NCBI RefSeq assembly: GCF_017591425.1
Contig: NW_024466218.1
Coordinates: forward strand, 10,120,001-10,184,000
Reading direction: 5' to 3'
DNA: 64,000 bases
From: Ochotona curzoniae
Taxonomy: Eukaryota > Chordata > Mammalia > Lagomorpha > Ochotonidae
Part shown: positions 32,175 to 42,409 of the stretch, one piece after another
How the letters are laid out: every line of letters starts with the position of its first letter
Position numbering within the stretch: position 1 is the first letter of the stretch
Notes under the pieces: generated by a model
Databases searched by the model: none
Told to the model about the DNA's origin: nothing
The model's input: only the letters and a program-made list of their open reading frames with translations
Program-made: the position numbers and the translations under genes

Positions 32175-32505
32175 GTTAAAGATTTATTTTATTTTTATTG
32201 CAAAGTCAGCTATACAGAGAGGAGGAGACAAAGAGGAAGATCTTCTGTCCGATGATTCACTCCCCAAGCGACCGCAACAGCCAGTGCTGCGCTGATCCGA
32301 AGCTAGGAGCCAGGAATTTCTTTCAGGTCTCTCACACAGGTGCAGGGTCCCAAGGCTTTGGGCCGTCCTCCACTGCTTTCCCAGGCCACAAGCAGGGAGC
32401 TGGATGGGAAGCAGGGCCACCAGGACGCGAACCACTGCCCATATGGGATCCCTGTGTATCCACAGCAAGGACTTTAGCCACTAGACCACTGTGCCAGGCC
32501 CTGTC
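32175..32505 (-). repeat. CSINE, young full-length copy
   Basis: A complete antisense copy with an 11-bp TSD CATTTAATTTT at 32164-32174 and 32506-32516. Confidence 0.94.
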
Positions 32506-32516
32506 CATTTAATTTT

Positions 32517-32640
32517 TTTTTATTACATTGTATTATGTGACACATTTTTATAGGTACTGGGATTCCCCCCACCCATACCCTAACCCTCCCGCCATGGTGG
32601 ATTCCTCCCCCTTGTTGTGTAAGCACATGTTCATTTAATT
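32517..32640 (-). mobile_element. L1 3' end fragment (rabbit-type)
   Basis: TTATTACATTGTATTATGTG, TACTGGGATTCCCCCCACCC and CATGGTGGATTCCTCC match, antisense, an L1 3' end common in lagomorph DNA. This is one of the clues to the host. Confidence 0.7.
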
Positions 32641-32835
32641 TTTAAGAGTATTATTTTTTTGAATAGCAAATTCTTGGCAAGAACATAGCCTCATCATCTT
32701 TTGGTAGGATTAATTAAGACATAGACTGTGTAATTTAAAATATTTACAAGGTTTTTTTTAGGTTGATATATATTTCAGTGAATTTAGTTTCCTGTGGACA
32801 TTGTGTATTTTACTTTGTAAAATATTATAAAATTG

Positions 32836-33165
32836 GGTCTGGCATAGTAGCCTAGGGGCTAAAGTCCTCGCCTTGCATGCAACTGAATCCCATATGGGCT
32901 CTGGTTCACGTCCTGGTGGCCCTGCTTCCCATCCAGCTCCCTGCCTGTAGTCTGGGAGAGCAGTCGAGGACAGCTCAAGGCTTTGGGCCCCTGCACCCAC
33001 ATGGGACACCCAGAGGAATTCTTCGCTCCTGGCTTTGGAATGGCTCAGCTCCAGCCGTTGCGCTCACTTGGGAAGTGAATCATCAGGCAGAAGATCTTCC
33101 TCTCTGTCTCTCCTCTTCTCTCTATATATCTGACTTTGTAATAAAAAAATGACTAAATCTTTTAA
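32836..33165 (+). repeat. CSINE, young full-length copy
   Basis: A complete sense copy with TSD AAAATTG at 32829-32835 and 33166-33172. Confidence 0.92.
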
Positions 33166-33174
33166 AAAATTGCT

Positions 33175-33845
33175 AAAACATTGTAAAATATTTTAAGATA
33201 CTTTACAAATGAGTCTACAGGTTTCAGTAGACCACAATTGGAATCCATGGTACAAAAATGGCATGAACTCAACTGTAATTTAAATACTATGTTAAAGAGT
33301 TTCAGAAACATTATCTTTTCCTTTAACTAGAATGCTAATAAGATTGGAGATATTTTTGTTTTGTTTAATGTTTTTTGGATTATTACATGAAAAACAATTA
33401 TGAAGCAACAGAGACACAGAAACTAGTGGATAAACAAATACATGAATGTGCACATTACAGAACATTTCTATGTCTGTCTGCACAATTCTTACAGTATGCT
33501 TTAGAGCTGCAATTCAGGTATGTTGCATTTACTTAATTATTCCATATGTTTCATTCAATATTGTGAAAATGTCTTACATCTTCACTATTATTTTTTCTTA
33601 ACATTTTAACCATATGTTAGATTACAGACAATATGGCATTAATGTCCTTCAGCTTATCCATGTCTGTATGCATTTCCTTTTTATTTTATTTAATTTGTGT
33701 TGATTTTTAAAGCTGAAGGAGACATACTTTTCACGTTTCCGTACACTTTGTGATGATCTCATTTATGCCTGTGCATATATATGTATTCATGTTTTATATT
33801 TAAAATCACTGTTCTTTCTAACGTGTCAGCATTTTTTAAATTCCT
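33175..33845. other. Non-coding, nothing recognised
   Basis: A/T-rich; no gene or repeat identified. Confidence 0.5.
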
Positions 33846-33847
33846 TT

Positions 33848-34158
33848 TTTAGACTTACTTTTACTTGAGAGGCAGAGTTCCAGAAAGAAGGAGTCAGAGA
33901 TCTTCCCTTTGCCAGTTCATTCCCAAAATGGTTACAAAGATTGGAGTTGAGCCAGTCCAAACCCAGGAGCCAGGAGCTTCTTGCAGGTATCCCATGTGAA
34001 TGTAGGAACTCAAAACTTGGGCAATCCCCTGCTGCTTTCCCGCGTTCTAAGCAAGGAACTGGATGAGAAGTGGAGCAGCCAGGACACAACAGGCACACAC
34101 ATGGGATGTTGGTGCCTCGGGCAGAAGTTTAAGCTCCTACATCACAGCAACAACTCCT
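33848..34158 (-). repeat. CSINE, diverged
   Basis: ACTTGAGAGGCAGAGTTCC, CAGGAGCCAGGAGCTTCTTG and GTTTAAGCTCCTACATCACAGC in antisense order. It abuts another copy in the same orientation. Confidence 0.8.
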
Positions 34159-34452
34159 ACTTATTTATTTTAAACACAGAGTTATACACACAGAAGGATA
34201 AAGAGACAAGGAGGGAGAAAGAGATCTGCTGGTTCATTGCCAGGTGGCTGCCTTTGGTTGAAGCCAGGAGCCAGGAGCTGCATCAAGTTCTCCCACATTG
34301 GAGGTAGGGATCCAATCTCTCTGGCCACCTTAAGCTGCTTTACTATGGCCTTAGCAGGAACTGGAGCAGCCAGAACAGGAACTGATTCCCATATGGGAAG
34401 CCAGTCCTGCAGATGGCAGCTTCATTGGCTATTCCACAAATGCCAGCCCTTA
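34159..34452 (-). repeat. CSINE, diverged, tandem to the preceding copy
   Basis: CTTATTTATTTTAAACACAG start, GAAGCCAGGAGCCAGGAGC body, and an ACAAATGCCAGCCC head. Confidence 0.8.
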
Positions 34453-34454
34453 AA

Positions 34455-34787
34455 TTGTCAATAATACCTAGGAAGCATTCTAGGAGGTGGTGATTGAAGG
34501 AAAGAAATTATTTTTAAAATGACAGAAATATTAGGAAAATGTAGTTTGAGTGACATTTCTAATGCTAATCCTATTGTTTAATAGAAATGTTACATAGGGA
34601 TAAATTTAGTAATATGTAAGTGCTTCAAGAATCAAGATGTAAGCAATAAAAATTCCAAAGAAAAGATAAAGCTAGAAACAAGCCATATGCATAGCACATG
34701 AAACTAAACTGATTATAGCAAAATTTTTTATTCAGATTTTGGGGGAATAATGTCAAGGAAAACGATCACTTATTTTTTTTCCATGAT
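34455..34787. other. Non-coding, nothing recognised
   Basis: No gene or repeat identified. Confidence 0.45.
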
Positions 34788-34795
34788 AGTTTTAT

Positions 34796-35129
34796 GTTTA
34801 ATTTTTTAAATTTATTTATTTTTTTGTAAAGGCAAATTTACAGAGAGGAGAGACAGATAGATCTTCCATTTGCTGGTTCACTCCCCAAGTGGCTGAAATG
34901 CTGGAGCCTAGCTGATCTGAAACCAGAAGTCAGGAGCTTCTTCTGGGTCTTCAGTGTGGGTGCAGGGACCCAAGGCTTTCAGCTGTCTTCTGATGTTTTC
35001 CCAGGCCACGACAGGGAGCTACAAGGGAAGTGGAGCAGCTGGTATCTGAATTGGCATCCGTATGGGATCCTGGCATTTGCAAAAAAAAAGCCTTTAACCC
35101 CTAGGCTACCACACCAGGCCGAACAGTAC
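34796..35129 (-). repeat. CSINE inserted in L1 3'-end-like DNA
   Basis: A complete antisense copy. An 8-bp direct repeat AGTTTTAT (34788-34795, 35130-35137) flanks it, and C/T-rich L1 3'-end-like sequence continues at 35138-35230. Confidence 0.85.
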
Positions 35130-35267
35130 AGTTTTATATGGACTATAAGTTCATCCCTCTATCTCCCCTTCTTTCCTCTTCATTTTCCCATCTCACCATT
35201 TGTCCCCATTTAATCATGTTAGTATAATCCCTTAGTACAAGTTACAGGCGTAACTTTCTGATATTTT

Positions 35268-35540
35268 AAAAACATTTGATGATTGATTTGAAAGGCAGAG
35301 TTAGGAGATAGCGAGAAAGAGGACAGTGAGAGAGACTGAGAACTTCCACCTGCTACTTCACTTCCCCAAATGGCCACAGTGTCGGGTATTGAGCACATCC
35401 GAACCCAGAAGCTTCTTAATTTCACCCTTGATTGCCAGAAACCCAAATTCTTGGACCATTCTCTATACTTTCCCACGTACATTATTAAGAAGCTCAATCA
35501 GAAGTGAAGCAACTGGGGGTCAAGCTGGTGTCCACAGCCA
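35268..35540 (-). repeat. CSINE, diverged
   Basis: TTGATTTGAAAGGCAGAG, TTCACTTCCCCAAATGGCC and GGGGTCAAGCTGGTGTCC. Lacks the head. Confidence 0.75.
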
Positions 35541-35752
35541 AGTGTTGGCTCAGCTTTGGCTCCAGCTTCCTGCTCATGCACACAGTGGGAGGCATCAGGT
35601 AGTTACCCAGTTATTTGGGTGCTAGCTAGTCACCTAGGTGGGAGACCTGCCTTGAGATCCTGGCTCCTGGCCAAGCCCTGGATGTTTTAGGCATTTAGGA
35701 ATTGAACCAGAGAATATAAGATCTCTCTCTTTCAAAACAATGTTCAAAGTTT
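35541..35752 (+). repeat. CSINE fragment, diverged, opposite strand to its neighbour
   Basis: GGCTCCAGCTTCCTGCTC, GTGGGAGACCTGCCTTGAG and GAATTGAACCAGAGAATATAAG in sense order, with a truncated head. Confidence 0.65.
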
Positions 35753-36002
35753 TAAAATTAAAGATATTTTAAGAAAATATATATACAGTTTTAAAATACA
35801 AGGACCAAGAAGGTTTGCAAACGATCTGTACTCATCATTATTAAGTGAAATTGGAACTATTTCAAACTATGAAGGAGAAGAGGAAAAATGTCATGAGAAC
35901 AATATCCTAATACTTACTTTAAAAAAGAAATTACTCTCAGCCCTGCATACATACTGAAATCACTGAGAAAGTTGTTAAAACTACTGATAAGAAGCAGCAG
36001 TT

Positions 36003-36292
36003 ACAGGGTAGTGTGGTAGCACTGGATTTTAAGTCACTTAGAATGTAAGCATCCCACACTGGAGAACCAGTTTGAGTTGCAGCTGCTCCAGAGTTCTGGG
36101 AAAGCAGTTGAAGACAGCCCAGCACATGGGAGACCTGGAAGAAGCTGATCCTGGCTTCGGATCAGTTCAGCTTTGGCCATTGTGGCTACTTGGGGAGTGA
36201 ATCAACAGATGGGAAGATCTTCCTTTCTGTCTCTCTTCTTCTCTGTATATCTTACCTTCTAACAAAAATAAAATAAAATATATTTTTAAAAA
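36003..36292 (+). repeat. CSINE with internal deletion
   Basis: Head AGGGTAGTGTGGTAGCACTG, then GGGAAAGCAGTTGAAGACAGC and GGAGTGAATCAACAGATGGG to an AACAAAAATAAAATAAAAT tail. Part of the middle is missing. Confidence 0.8.
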
Positions 36293-36572
36293 AGATGCCC
36301 ATATCCCACATGGGAATACTCAAGTTCAATATTGTCTTCTGGCTCATGACTGTAGCATCCTGCTGATGTGACCTGGGAAGCACTGATGAGGTCTCAAGTA
36401 ATTGGCTTCCTTTGGTTTCCTGCCACTCATAGGGGAGAGTGTGATATGTTTCTGACTTCCACCTCTGTTCTAGCAATTGTTGGCAGCTAGGGAGTGAATC
36501 CTTGAATGGGAGCCCTCTTTATGTCTTTCTCTCTTTCTCCATCTGGCTACCTCTCAAATAAACAAAGTTTGA
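36293..36572 (+). repeat. CSINE fragment, diverged, same orientation
   Basis: CCATATCCCACATGGGAATAC, GACCTGGGAAGCACTGATGAG and CTGGCTACCTCTCAAATAAAC directly after the preceding tail. Confidence 0.6.
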
Positions 36573-36772
36573 AATAATACTAATACAATGTGCCACAGAT
36601 ATAAAGGATTATATGCCTTGGTAATAAGCAGATAGATTTTTATGTTTGTCATTTTCCAAGCTCAATGGGCCATCTCTGAGGAGGCAAAATATTCTGGTGA
36701 CTATCATTTTCCATGGTGTCCCAAAGAGACAAACCTTGTCTGACCTCAAAAAGAAAATGGTGCAGTATCATA

Positions 36773-36790
36773 AAATAATAATAATAATAA
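36773..36790. repeat. (AAT)n short run
   Basis: About six AAT units. Confidence 0.85.
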
Positions 36791-36824
36791 TGGGGAAAAA
36801 GGGAAATGGGTGCAGATTTACACA

Positions 36825-37190
36825 TATTCTTGTACCAAGCTACATCTCCCCAAAATTCCTGTGTTGAAGCCTTTTGCTACCAATGTGGTGATAGTTGGAG
36901 ATAGGGGACTGGGATCAGATGAAGTCTTCATGATGCAATTGGTGACTTTTGATCAAAAGAGACCGTAGTTTCTCTCCCCTACCCCAAGCCCCCTCTCTCT
37001 TTTGCCTTCCCCCCCCACCCTCTTCCATGGGAGGACACAGCTAGAAGGAAGTCATCAATAAAAGAACAAACTTCCAACTTCCAAAACTGTTAGCAAGTGC
37101 ATGCAAATTAATTCCTAGTCCTAGGACTTATCAGCTAGTCTTAGTATTTTGTTCTTGCAGTGCAAGCACACTAAAACAATAACATTTTAT
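36825..37190 (+). mobile_element. MaLR-type LTR (diverged)
   Basis: CCCCAAAATTCCTGTGTTGAAG start, GGAGATAGGGGACTGGGATC, a GGAGGACACAGCTAGAAGG block, and an end resembling TTTGTTCTTGCAGTGCAAGC-ACACTAAAAC follow the order of MLT1/MST-like LTRs. Non-coding. Confidence 0.6.
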
Positions 37191-37194
37191 ACCA

Positions 37195-37930
37195 CTAGCT
37201 TCAAGTTTGAAGCAAATCTATACAGAGCCACTATTCTAAACTTACAACTTCCATTTCTTCTACACTGTGTACACTTAACACCTATTCACATGCCAGAAAG
37301 TGTCTGAAATACTGGGGACAAAGTATGTTACTGTAGAAACAAAATGGAGAGGGAGGGAAGAGGAGGTTTATGGAGTTGATTCAATGCAATGTTGCAAAGG
37401 AAAATAAATGTGATTCGCCTTTGGTGCCAGCTTCAGAGTTGTAACCTCATTTCCTCCAGTGTTGCATCTTTCTCTAGTTGATTCTCAGAAATTCTTTTTC
37501 AGCACTGTCTCACCAGGAGGTCATAACACTATCCCCTCCTCTCCCAATTCCCCCCACCTCCGCACCAGGATCCTCTCTCACTAACATCTTATGTTCTCCA
37601 ATGTCCTTCTCCCACCTTTTGCCATCCACATTCACCAGTCATTTGTCAAGTTTGGATATGTTTTTATTAATTATAATTAAGTTTTATTTGATTCTTCCAT
37701 TGCCCTCCTTTCTTACACTGCATATCCATCAGTACACATTGCTTACTTCATGAACTACAATTCCAGACCTGCTCAAGCATGAATGCAATCATGTTTTCAG
37801 GAAAGGATACTATTTAACCTCCACTATCACATCTATCCAATAGACGTTCATTAAGATTAAATTCAAGAGAAGGTAGCATGCAAACAGCAGAAGATATGAA
37901 ACAAAATCTGGAGTTCCTATCCCTGGGACA
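37195..37930. other. Non-coding; C/T-rich stretch at 37500-37700
   Basis: No gene identified. The C/T-rich part could be an L1 3'-end relic, but I cannot show it. Confidence 0.4.
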
Positions 37931-37939
37931 ACTCCCATT

Positions 37940-38272
37940 TGTTTTTTCTTAATTTATTTTTTATTGGATAGTCAGATATACAGAGAGGAGGATAGATAGA
38001 GAAGATCTTCTGTCTGATGATTCACTCCCCAAGTTGCTGCAATGACCAGAGCTGATCTGAAGTCAAGAGCCAGGAGCCAGGAGCCTCTTCGGGTCTCCCA
38101 CAAGGGTGCAGGGTCCTGATGCCTTGGGCCGTCCTTGACTGCTTTCCCAGGCCACAAGCAGAAATCTGGATGGGAAGTGGAGCTGCCAGGATTAGAACCG
38201 GCGCCCATACAGGATCCTGGCACTTACAAGGAGAAGACTTTAACCGCTAGGCTACTGCTCCAAGCCCAGCAG
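37940..38272 (-). repeat. CSINE, young copy
   Basis: A complete antisense copy with an 8-bp TSD CTCCCATT at 37932-37939 and 38273-38280. Confidence 0.92.
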
Positions 38273-38317
38273 CTCCCATTCTTAAACAGAATACACCTGC
38301 ACAAAGAAACATGTTGT

Positions 38318-38440
38318 GGGACCTGGAGCAGTAGCCTAGTGGCTAAAGTTCTTGCCTTGCATGTGTGGAGATCCCATACAGGTGCCAGTTCGTATCCTGG
38401 ATGTTCCACTTCCTATCCAGCTCCCTGTTTGTGGCCTGGG
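38318..38440 (+). repeat. CSINE part 1 of 3 (host of two solo LTRs)
   Basis: The head GGGACCTGGAGCAGTAGCCTAG to GTGGCCTGGG, cut at CTGGG by the first LTR. It continues at 38830. Confidence 0.9.
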
Positions 38441-38824
38441 TGTTATATGACGACCACTGATTGCCTGCCCAATCGCGGAATAATATCAGTGAGTTGTTCA
38501 AAGTTGTAATGGAAGCTTTATTGGAAAATCTGCTGCTGGGCCCCCGTCGCATAGAGGGGAAGGAAGATGGAGGCGAAAAGGGCCTATGAGATATGTGTTG
38601 AGGAGTTTTATACCCCTCTAGACACGTGGGCAGGCAAAGGGGCTGTGTGTGCCCCAACTATGTAAGGAATGTCCATTCAGATGTGCCATTGGTCAACTGG
38701 AATCCCGCCAGGCTGGTGACGTAACTGGCTCCTGTGGTCCCTCCTGTTCCAGGCTGAAGCCTGGGAGACATGTTGGGTCCAGGGCAGACCAGCCCCTTGT
38801 CTCCAGTGCCCTGGGCAGCCATCA
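38441..38824 (-). mobile_element. Solo LTR of an endogenous retrovirus (5-bp TSD)
   Basis: 384 bp beginning TGTTATATGA and ending GCAGCCATCA on the plus strand, that is TG...CA on either strand. A 5-bp TSD CTGGG (38436-38440, 38825-38829) lies within the interrupted SINE. Transcriptional orientation is minus: that strand has a TATAAAACTCC element (about 38616-38606) and an AATAAAGCT poly(A) signal (about 38522-38514) in the right order. No internal viral gene is present, so this is a recombined solo LTR. A 5-bp TSD fits class I or class III elements. Confidence 0.9.
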
Positions 38825-38829
38825 CTGGG

Positions 38830-38882
38830 AAAGCAGTGGAGAATGGTCCAAAGCCTTGGGACCCTGCACTGGAGTGGGAGAC
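38830..38882 (+). repeat. CSINE part 2 of 3
   Basis: AAAGCAGTGGAGAATGGTCC to GTGGGAGAC continues part 1 exactly where the family consensus predicts. It is cut at GGAGAC by the second LTR. Confidence 0.9.
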
Positions 38883-39226
38883 TGTAGAAGGACATACAGA
38901 ATCTTTGCTGTTTTGGGAGACAGAGCCATTTAAATCTCCTGTGAAAGGCCCAGGAGCAGTTGATATGGAGATGAATGGACAGGAAACTTCCTGGTCCTGC
39001 AGGTTTAGATAAAGAACCTGCCAGAGGAACAAGTTGTCCTTGAACAAGATTGTCTCTTGCTGTTGAAGTGTGAGTGGCTCAAGGCCCCCTCCCTGGAAGC
39101 CTAGGGATAACTTTCTTTTAAAAGTCTGATGCTGTTAATAAACTTTGGCTGTTGACCATCAGTCAGTAGCCCATGTGTGTTGTGATTGGCTCGTGCACCA
39201 AGTCCATTGCTGCAGAACACTAAACA
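38883..39226 (+). mobile_element. Second solo LTR, opposite orientation (6-bp TSD)
   Basis: 344 bp from TGTAGAAGGA to CACTAAACA, TG...CA ended, with a 6-bp TSD GGAGAC (38877-38882, 39227-39232). A TTTTAAAAGTC element (about 39117) and an AATAAAC signal (about 39138) give plus orientation. A 6-bp TSD and this length fit a class II (ERVK/IAP-like) element. No internal genes remain. Confidence 0.85.
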
Positions 39227-39232
39227 GGAGAC

Positions 39233-39372
39233 CCACATTGGAGACCCGGAAGAAACTCCTGGCTTCGGATTGGCTCAGCTTCAGACATTGGGTAGTCAAC
39301 TAGCAGATGGAAAATCTTTCTCTCTGTATCTTCTTCCCTTTGTATGTCTGCCTTTCCAATAAAAATAAAAAG
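39233..39372 (+). repeat. CSINE part 3 of 3
   Basis: CCACATTGGAGACCCGGAAG to the tail TCCAATAAAAATAAAAAG completes the interrupted SINE. The first bases partly repeat the preceding ones, so a small local duplication existed or arose at the second insertion site. Confidence 0.88.
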
Positions 39373-39374
39373 AC

Positions 39375-40690
39375 TCCTCTTTATTAATCTTATATATTCA
39401 TGAAAATAATGTAAAACCATACACTGTTACTTACCTCACTGTGGATAAGTGAAATAGGAATAGCTACAACGAAATGTTCTAGATGTCCAGAAAGGAGAAG
39501 GCGATACAACAAGGGAGAAACAAGAGAAAACTTGCTTGCGTGTAATTTCCTCTGCAATTTCCTAAAGTAGCCAACCAATGAGATAGGGGAAGAGACTCAT
39601 GTAGAGGCACTGCTGGGGAAAGGGCACTAGGTTAAGAAGCAAGCCACGTACAGTGGAGTATTCGGGTTTATTTTGGGTGAATGTGAACGAAGGTGCAGAT
39701 GAGAAAGCCCTAAAAAGGAAAGAACACTATTCATTGACTCTGAAGGGATCTTCCTAGGAGGTGCGAGGTGGATCTCCTGAGAGCAAATCTGTAGCTACCT
39801 ACTTTCATACCAGTGTGCTCATCAGTGATGCAATGGTGCACACTCAGTATAAGACAGGCCCTTTGCTCTGAGCTCCTCAACTCTAGGTACCAAGGCATGA
39901 GCTTGCAAAATAAGTCAAGGGCATTGCGTGGAATTATACAGAAAGCAAAAGTAGACCATTAAACAAATGCCTTTTAAGATTATATACACATTATTTTATT
40001 AGAGTAATAAATGAGTGCAATAACAAGTAAAAGTCTATTTATATAACACTGATGTTAAAGGGTTTTTTTCTCCTGTTTCAAAGCATTGATTCTATTTTGC
40101 TATTTTTTCTCATTCTCACCTTTTCTCTTGATTGATACTGCGTGTCTGAAATGAATATAGTCATAAAAAATAGTATCTGGAGCAACATGACTCTGACTGT
40201 CTCACATGTAACTCAAAGCACACAAAAAAAGAAAAATGTACATATACCTGCATCTACACAAAACACAGGCAAGAGAGGCACACATGCCTTATTTGTACAT
40301 CATGTTATTACACTGAAAACAAGTCATTGGAAATGTTACAAAACTCTCCATGGGCTCAATTCCACATAAATATGTCTACATAAACTATACTGCAGGGTGA
40401 AGCCATAGCATTCTTTGAAGAAAGAAGGCTGAGCTCTGCAAAAAGAGCTTAAGCATGATGTTTCACCTCCTGCTGGACACTGGAGCAGGACAGTTTAAAT
40501 CCTGCAGCAGCTCTTTTCTCTCACTCGGAGGTTGTTCCCATAGTGACCACCGAGACAGCGCAGGAGGGAGCTGATAGAGATTACCGTGAGCCTATCCTGG
40601 CCATTAAATCTGTTGTCAAACCAAACTGCAAAATCAACTCCAGAAAAGTCTTCATTTATCCCACTGCTCTGTAGCACCCATGATGCATCA
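39375..40690. other. Non-coding, nothing recognised
   Basis: No gene or repeat identified. A 91-codon minus frame at 40770-40495 partly overlaps the MIR to the right and has no family resemblance. Confidence 0.5.
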
Positions 40691-40694
40691 AATA

Positions 40695-40862
40695 CTGGAC
40701 CAGGCATCATGAACGTAAGGTTTGGCAAATTGGGCATGGTATTAGCTTCTAGGTAGACAAGGACACTCAAGTTTAGAGAGATTTGGGTCTCCGACTTGTT
40801 AGGAAATCACACTACTGGTGAAGGTGGAGCCTCGATTCACATCAGCCTCTGACTGACCTTAC
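40695..40862 (+). repeat. MIR SINE fragment
   Basis: GTAGACAAGGACACTCAAGTTTAGAGAG ... GGAAATCACACTACTGGTGAAGGTGGAGCC-TCGATTC follows the MIR core order (aligned by eye). Confidence 0.7.
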
Positions 40863-40864
40863 AA

Positions 40865-41535
40865 CTTCCTTCCATCAAGCACTACCCTGTACTTTCTCTC
40901 TTTTTCTTTTTCCAACTGTAAATGTTCTCTACCATAAATTTCAATACAACACTTCTACGGCAGCTCATCCAGTTGCCTAATAGATGTTGCTTTAAATATG
41001 AATGTGAAGGCCGCTAGAACTGTATCCGGTGGCAATTTTGTCATATCTGATGAGCAGAGTGGGGCCAGGTCTGCCAAACCCTGGCTTTACTGAATTAATT
41101 AGCCTGAGGCTGTCCCAGGGAAGCCAGCAATTCTACAGTGACTTTCTCCATACAGATGGCCCCTTAGTCAGCTCTGAGATTGCAGAGAGAGGTCTGGCTT
41201 GGTGTTATAGCAGCAGACTGGGTGGACAAAAGCCTGGTGGACACAGATGCCCACTCAATTGTATTGAGTCTATTTCCTGTCATTTAAATCCAGTGTCATT
41301 TATTATTCAACTCAGAGTGTATTTTGGAGATTCAATTTGTAGGGTACATGACACACATAGTAAATTGGTATGTATTATCTCAGTTCATTTGCTAGAGGAC
41401 AGGTGTTCACATCACAAGAACCAACAGCCCCATCGACAGTAATTGGTGCCTTGGCTGGCAGTGTGAGCCTAGAGGGCAAGGACTAAAAGTGCATGAAGAA
41501 TGAACTAATAATAATTTCCACATGCAGTTTAGTGG
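40865..41535. other. Non-coding, nothing recognised
   Basis: The 137-codon plus frame at 41029-41442 is the longest non-repeat frame in the right half. I recognise no protein and see no supporting exon signals. Confidence 0.45.
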
Positions 41536-41539
41536 TGTT

Positions 41540-41720
41540 TTACTTGAGGCTCTCAAAGCACATTTTAGGCATTCATTTTCCCTCCCTATAACACTGCCCA
41601 GGCTTGTTATTACTCTCATGCTACAGCCAGGAAGACAAAAGCAGAGAGTGGCTGACTCAAGATCACAGAGAAAAACAATAGCAGAAGGAGGAATGAAAAC
41701 TCAGGAGACCTAATCCTTTA
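41540..41720 (+). repeat. MIR SINE
   Basis: CAGGCTTGTTATTACTCTCATG ... CAGGAAGACAAAAGCAGAGAGTG ... CAAGATCACAGAGAAA is MIR in sense order. Confidence 0.75.
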
Positions 41721-42371
41721 GTCTGTCTCCCTGGACTGTCCTCACTCCCATGACCCAATCATTCATTATTTAGTCTTAGCAAGGATATTATTAAAGAATG
41801 TAGGCTGCTAAATTCATTTTATTCAGGTTAATTAATTTCACTCTGCAAGTCTGTGTAATATACAAAACTACAGCAAACACAAGTAATGCCTATAATGTTA
41901 TGCAGTTATAACATGTTTCAAATATATATAGCATATAAAAACCCATCATAGCAGACCATTGGACATACTTCCAAATGTGTGCGCAAGCATTTCCATGTAA
42001 AAGGAGGGAATCTGGGTAGGATGTAAAGATTTGTGTAAAGAGATTCAAGGGCCAAGATATTAACTACATAGGAAATGTCATTTCAGAATACTTTGCACAC
42101 TAAATTCACTTAAAAATATGAAATTATAAAATCCTGTCCTTGTGGGTTCTATTAATAATGAGCAGGGAGCAAATGGAACTTTTTGCCCTGGAGCTCAGGT
42201 GAAAAGACATAATTAAAAACACTGCAATAGGAAAAGCGATTTTACTTTCCAAATGGCATTTGGTTTCTACATACTTACAAATGGTTATATATAACCAACC
42301 CAATACACTCAATTAAGTTCCTTCCATTTGCAACAAAAACAACTTTCTTTATCACTGGTTAAGAAACTGCA

Positions 42372-42372
42372 A

Positions 42373-42407
<35 letters not shown>
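42372..42407. repeat. (AAT)12 microsatellite
   Basis: Twelve uninterrupted trinucleotide units. Confidence 0.95.

Positions 42408-42409
<2 letters not shown>

Noticed and set aside
38441..39226. Possible provirus with internal genes
   Set aside because: The two LTRs differ in sequence, length, orientation and TSD, with a SINE fragment rather than viral genes between them.
40495..40770. 91-codon minus frame
   Set aside because: It partly overlaps a MIR and has no recognisable protein family or exon signals.
41029..41442. 137-codon plus frame
   Set aside because: Composition is not clearly protein-like, no family is recognised, and one frame of this length is expected by chance in 64 kb.
42372..42407. 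Regularly spaced repeats as a CRISPR-like array
   Set aside because: It is an (AAT)n microsatellite. No repeat-spacer architecture exists anywhere in the window, which is eukaryotic.
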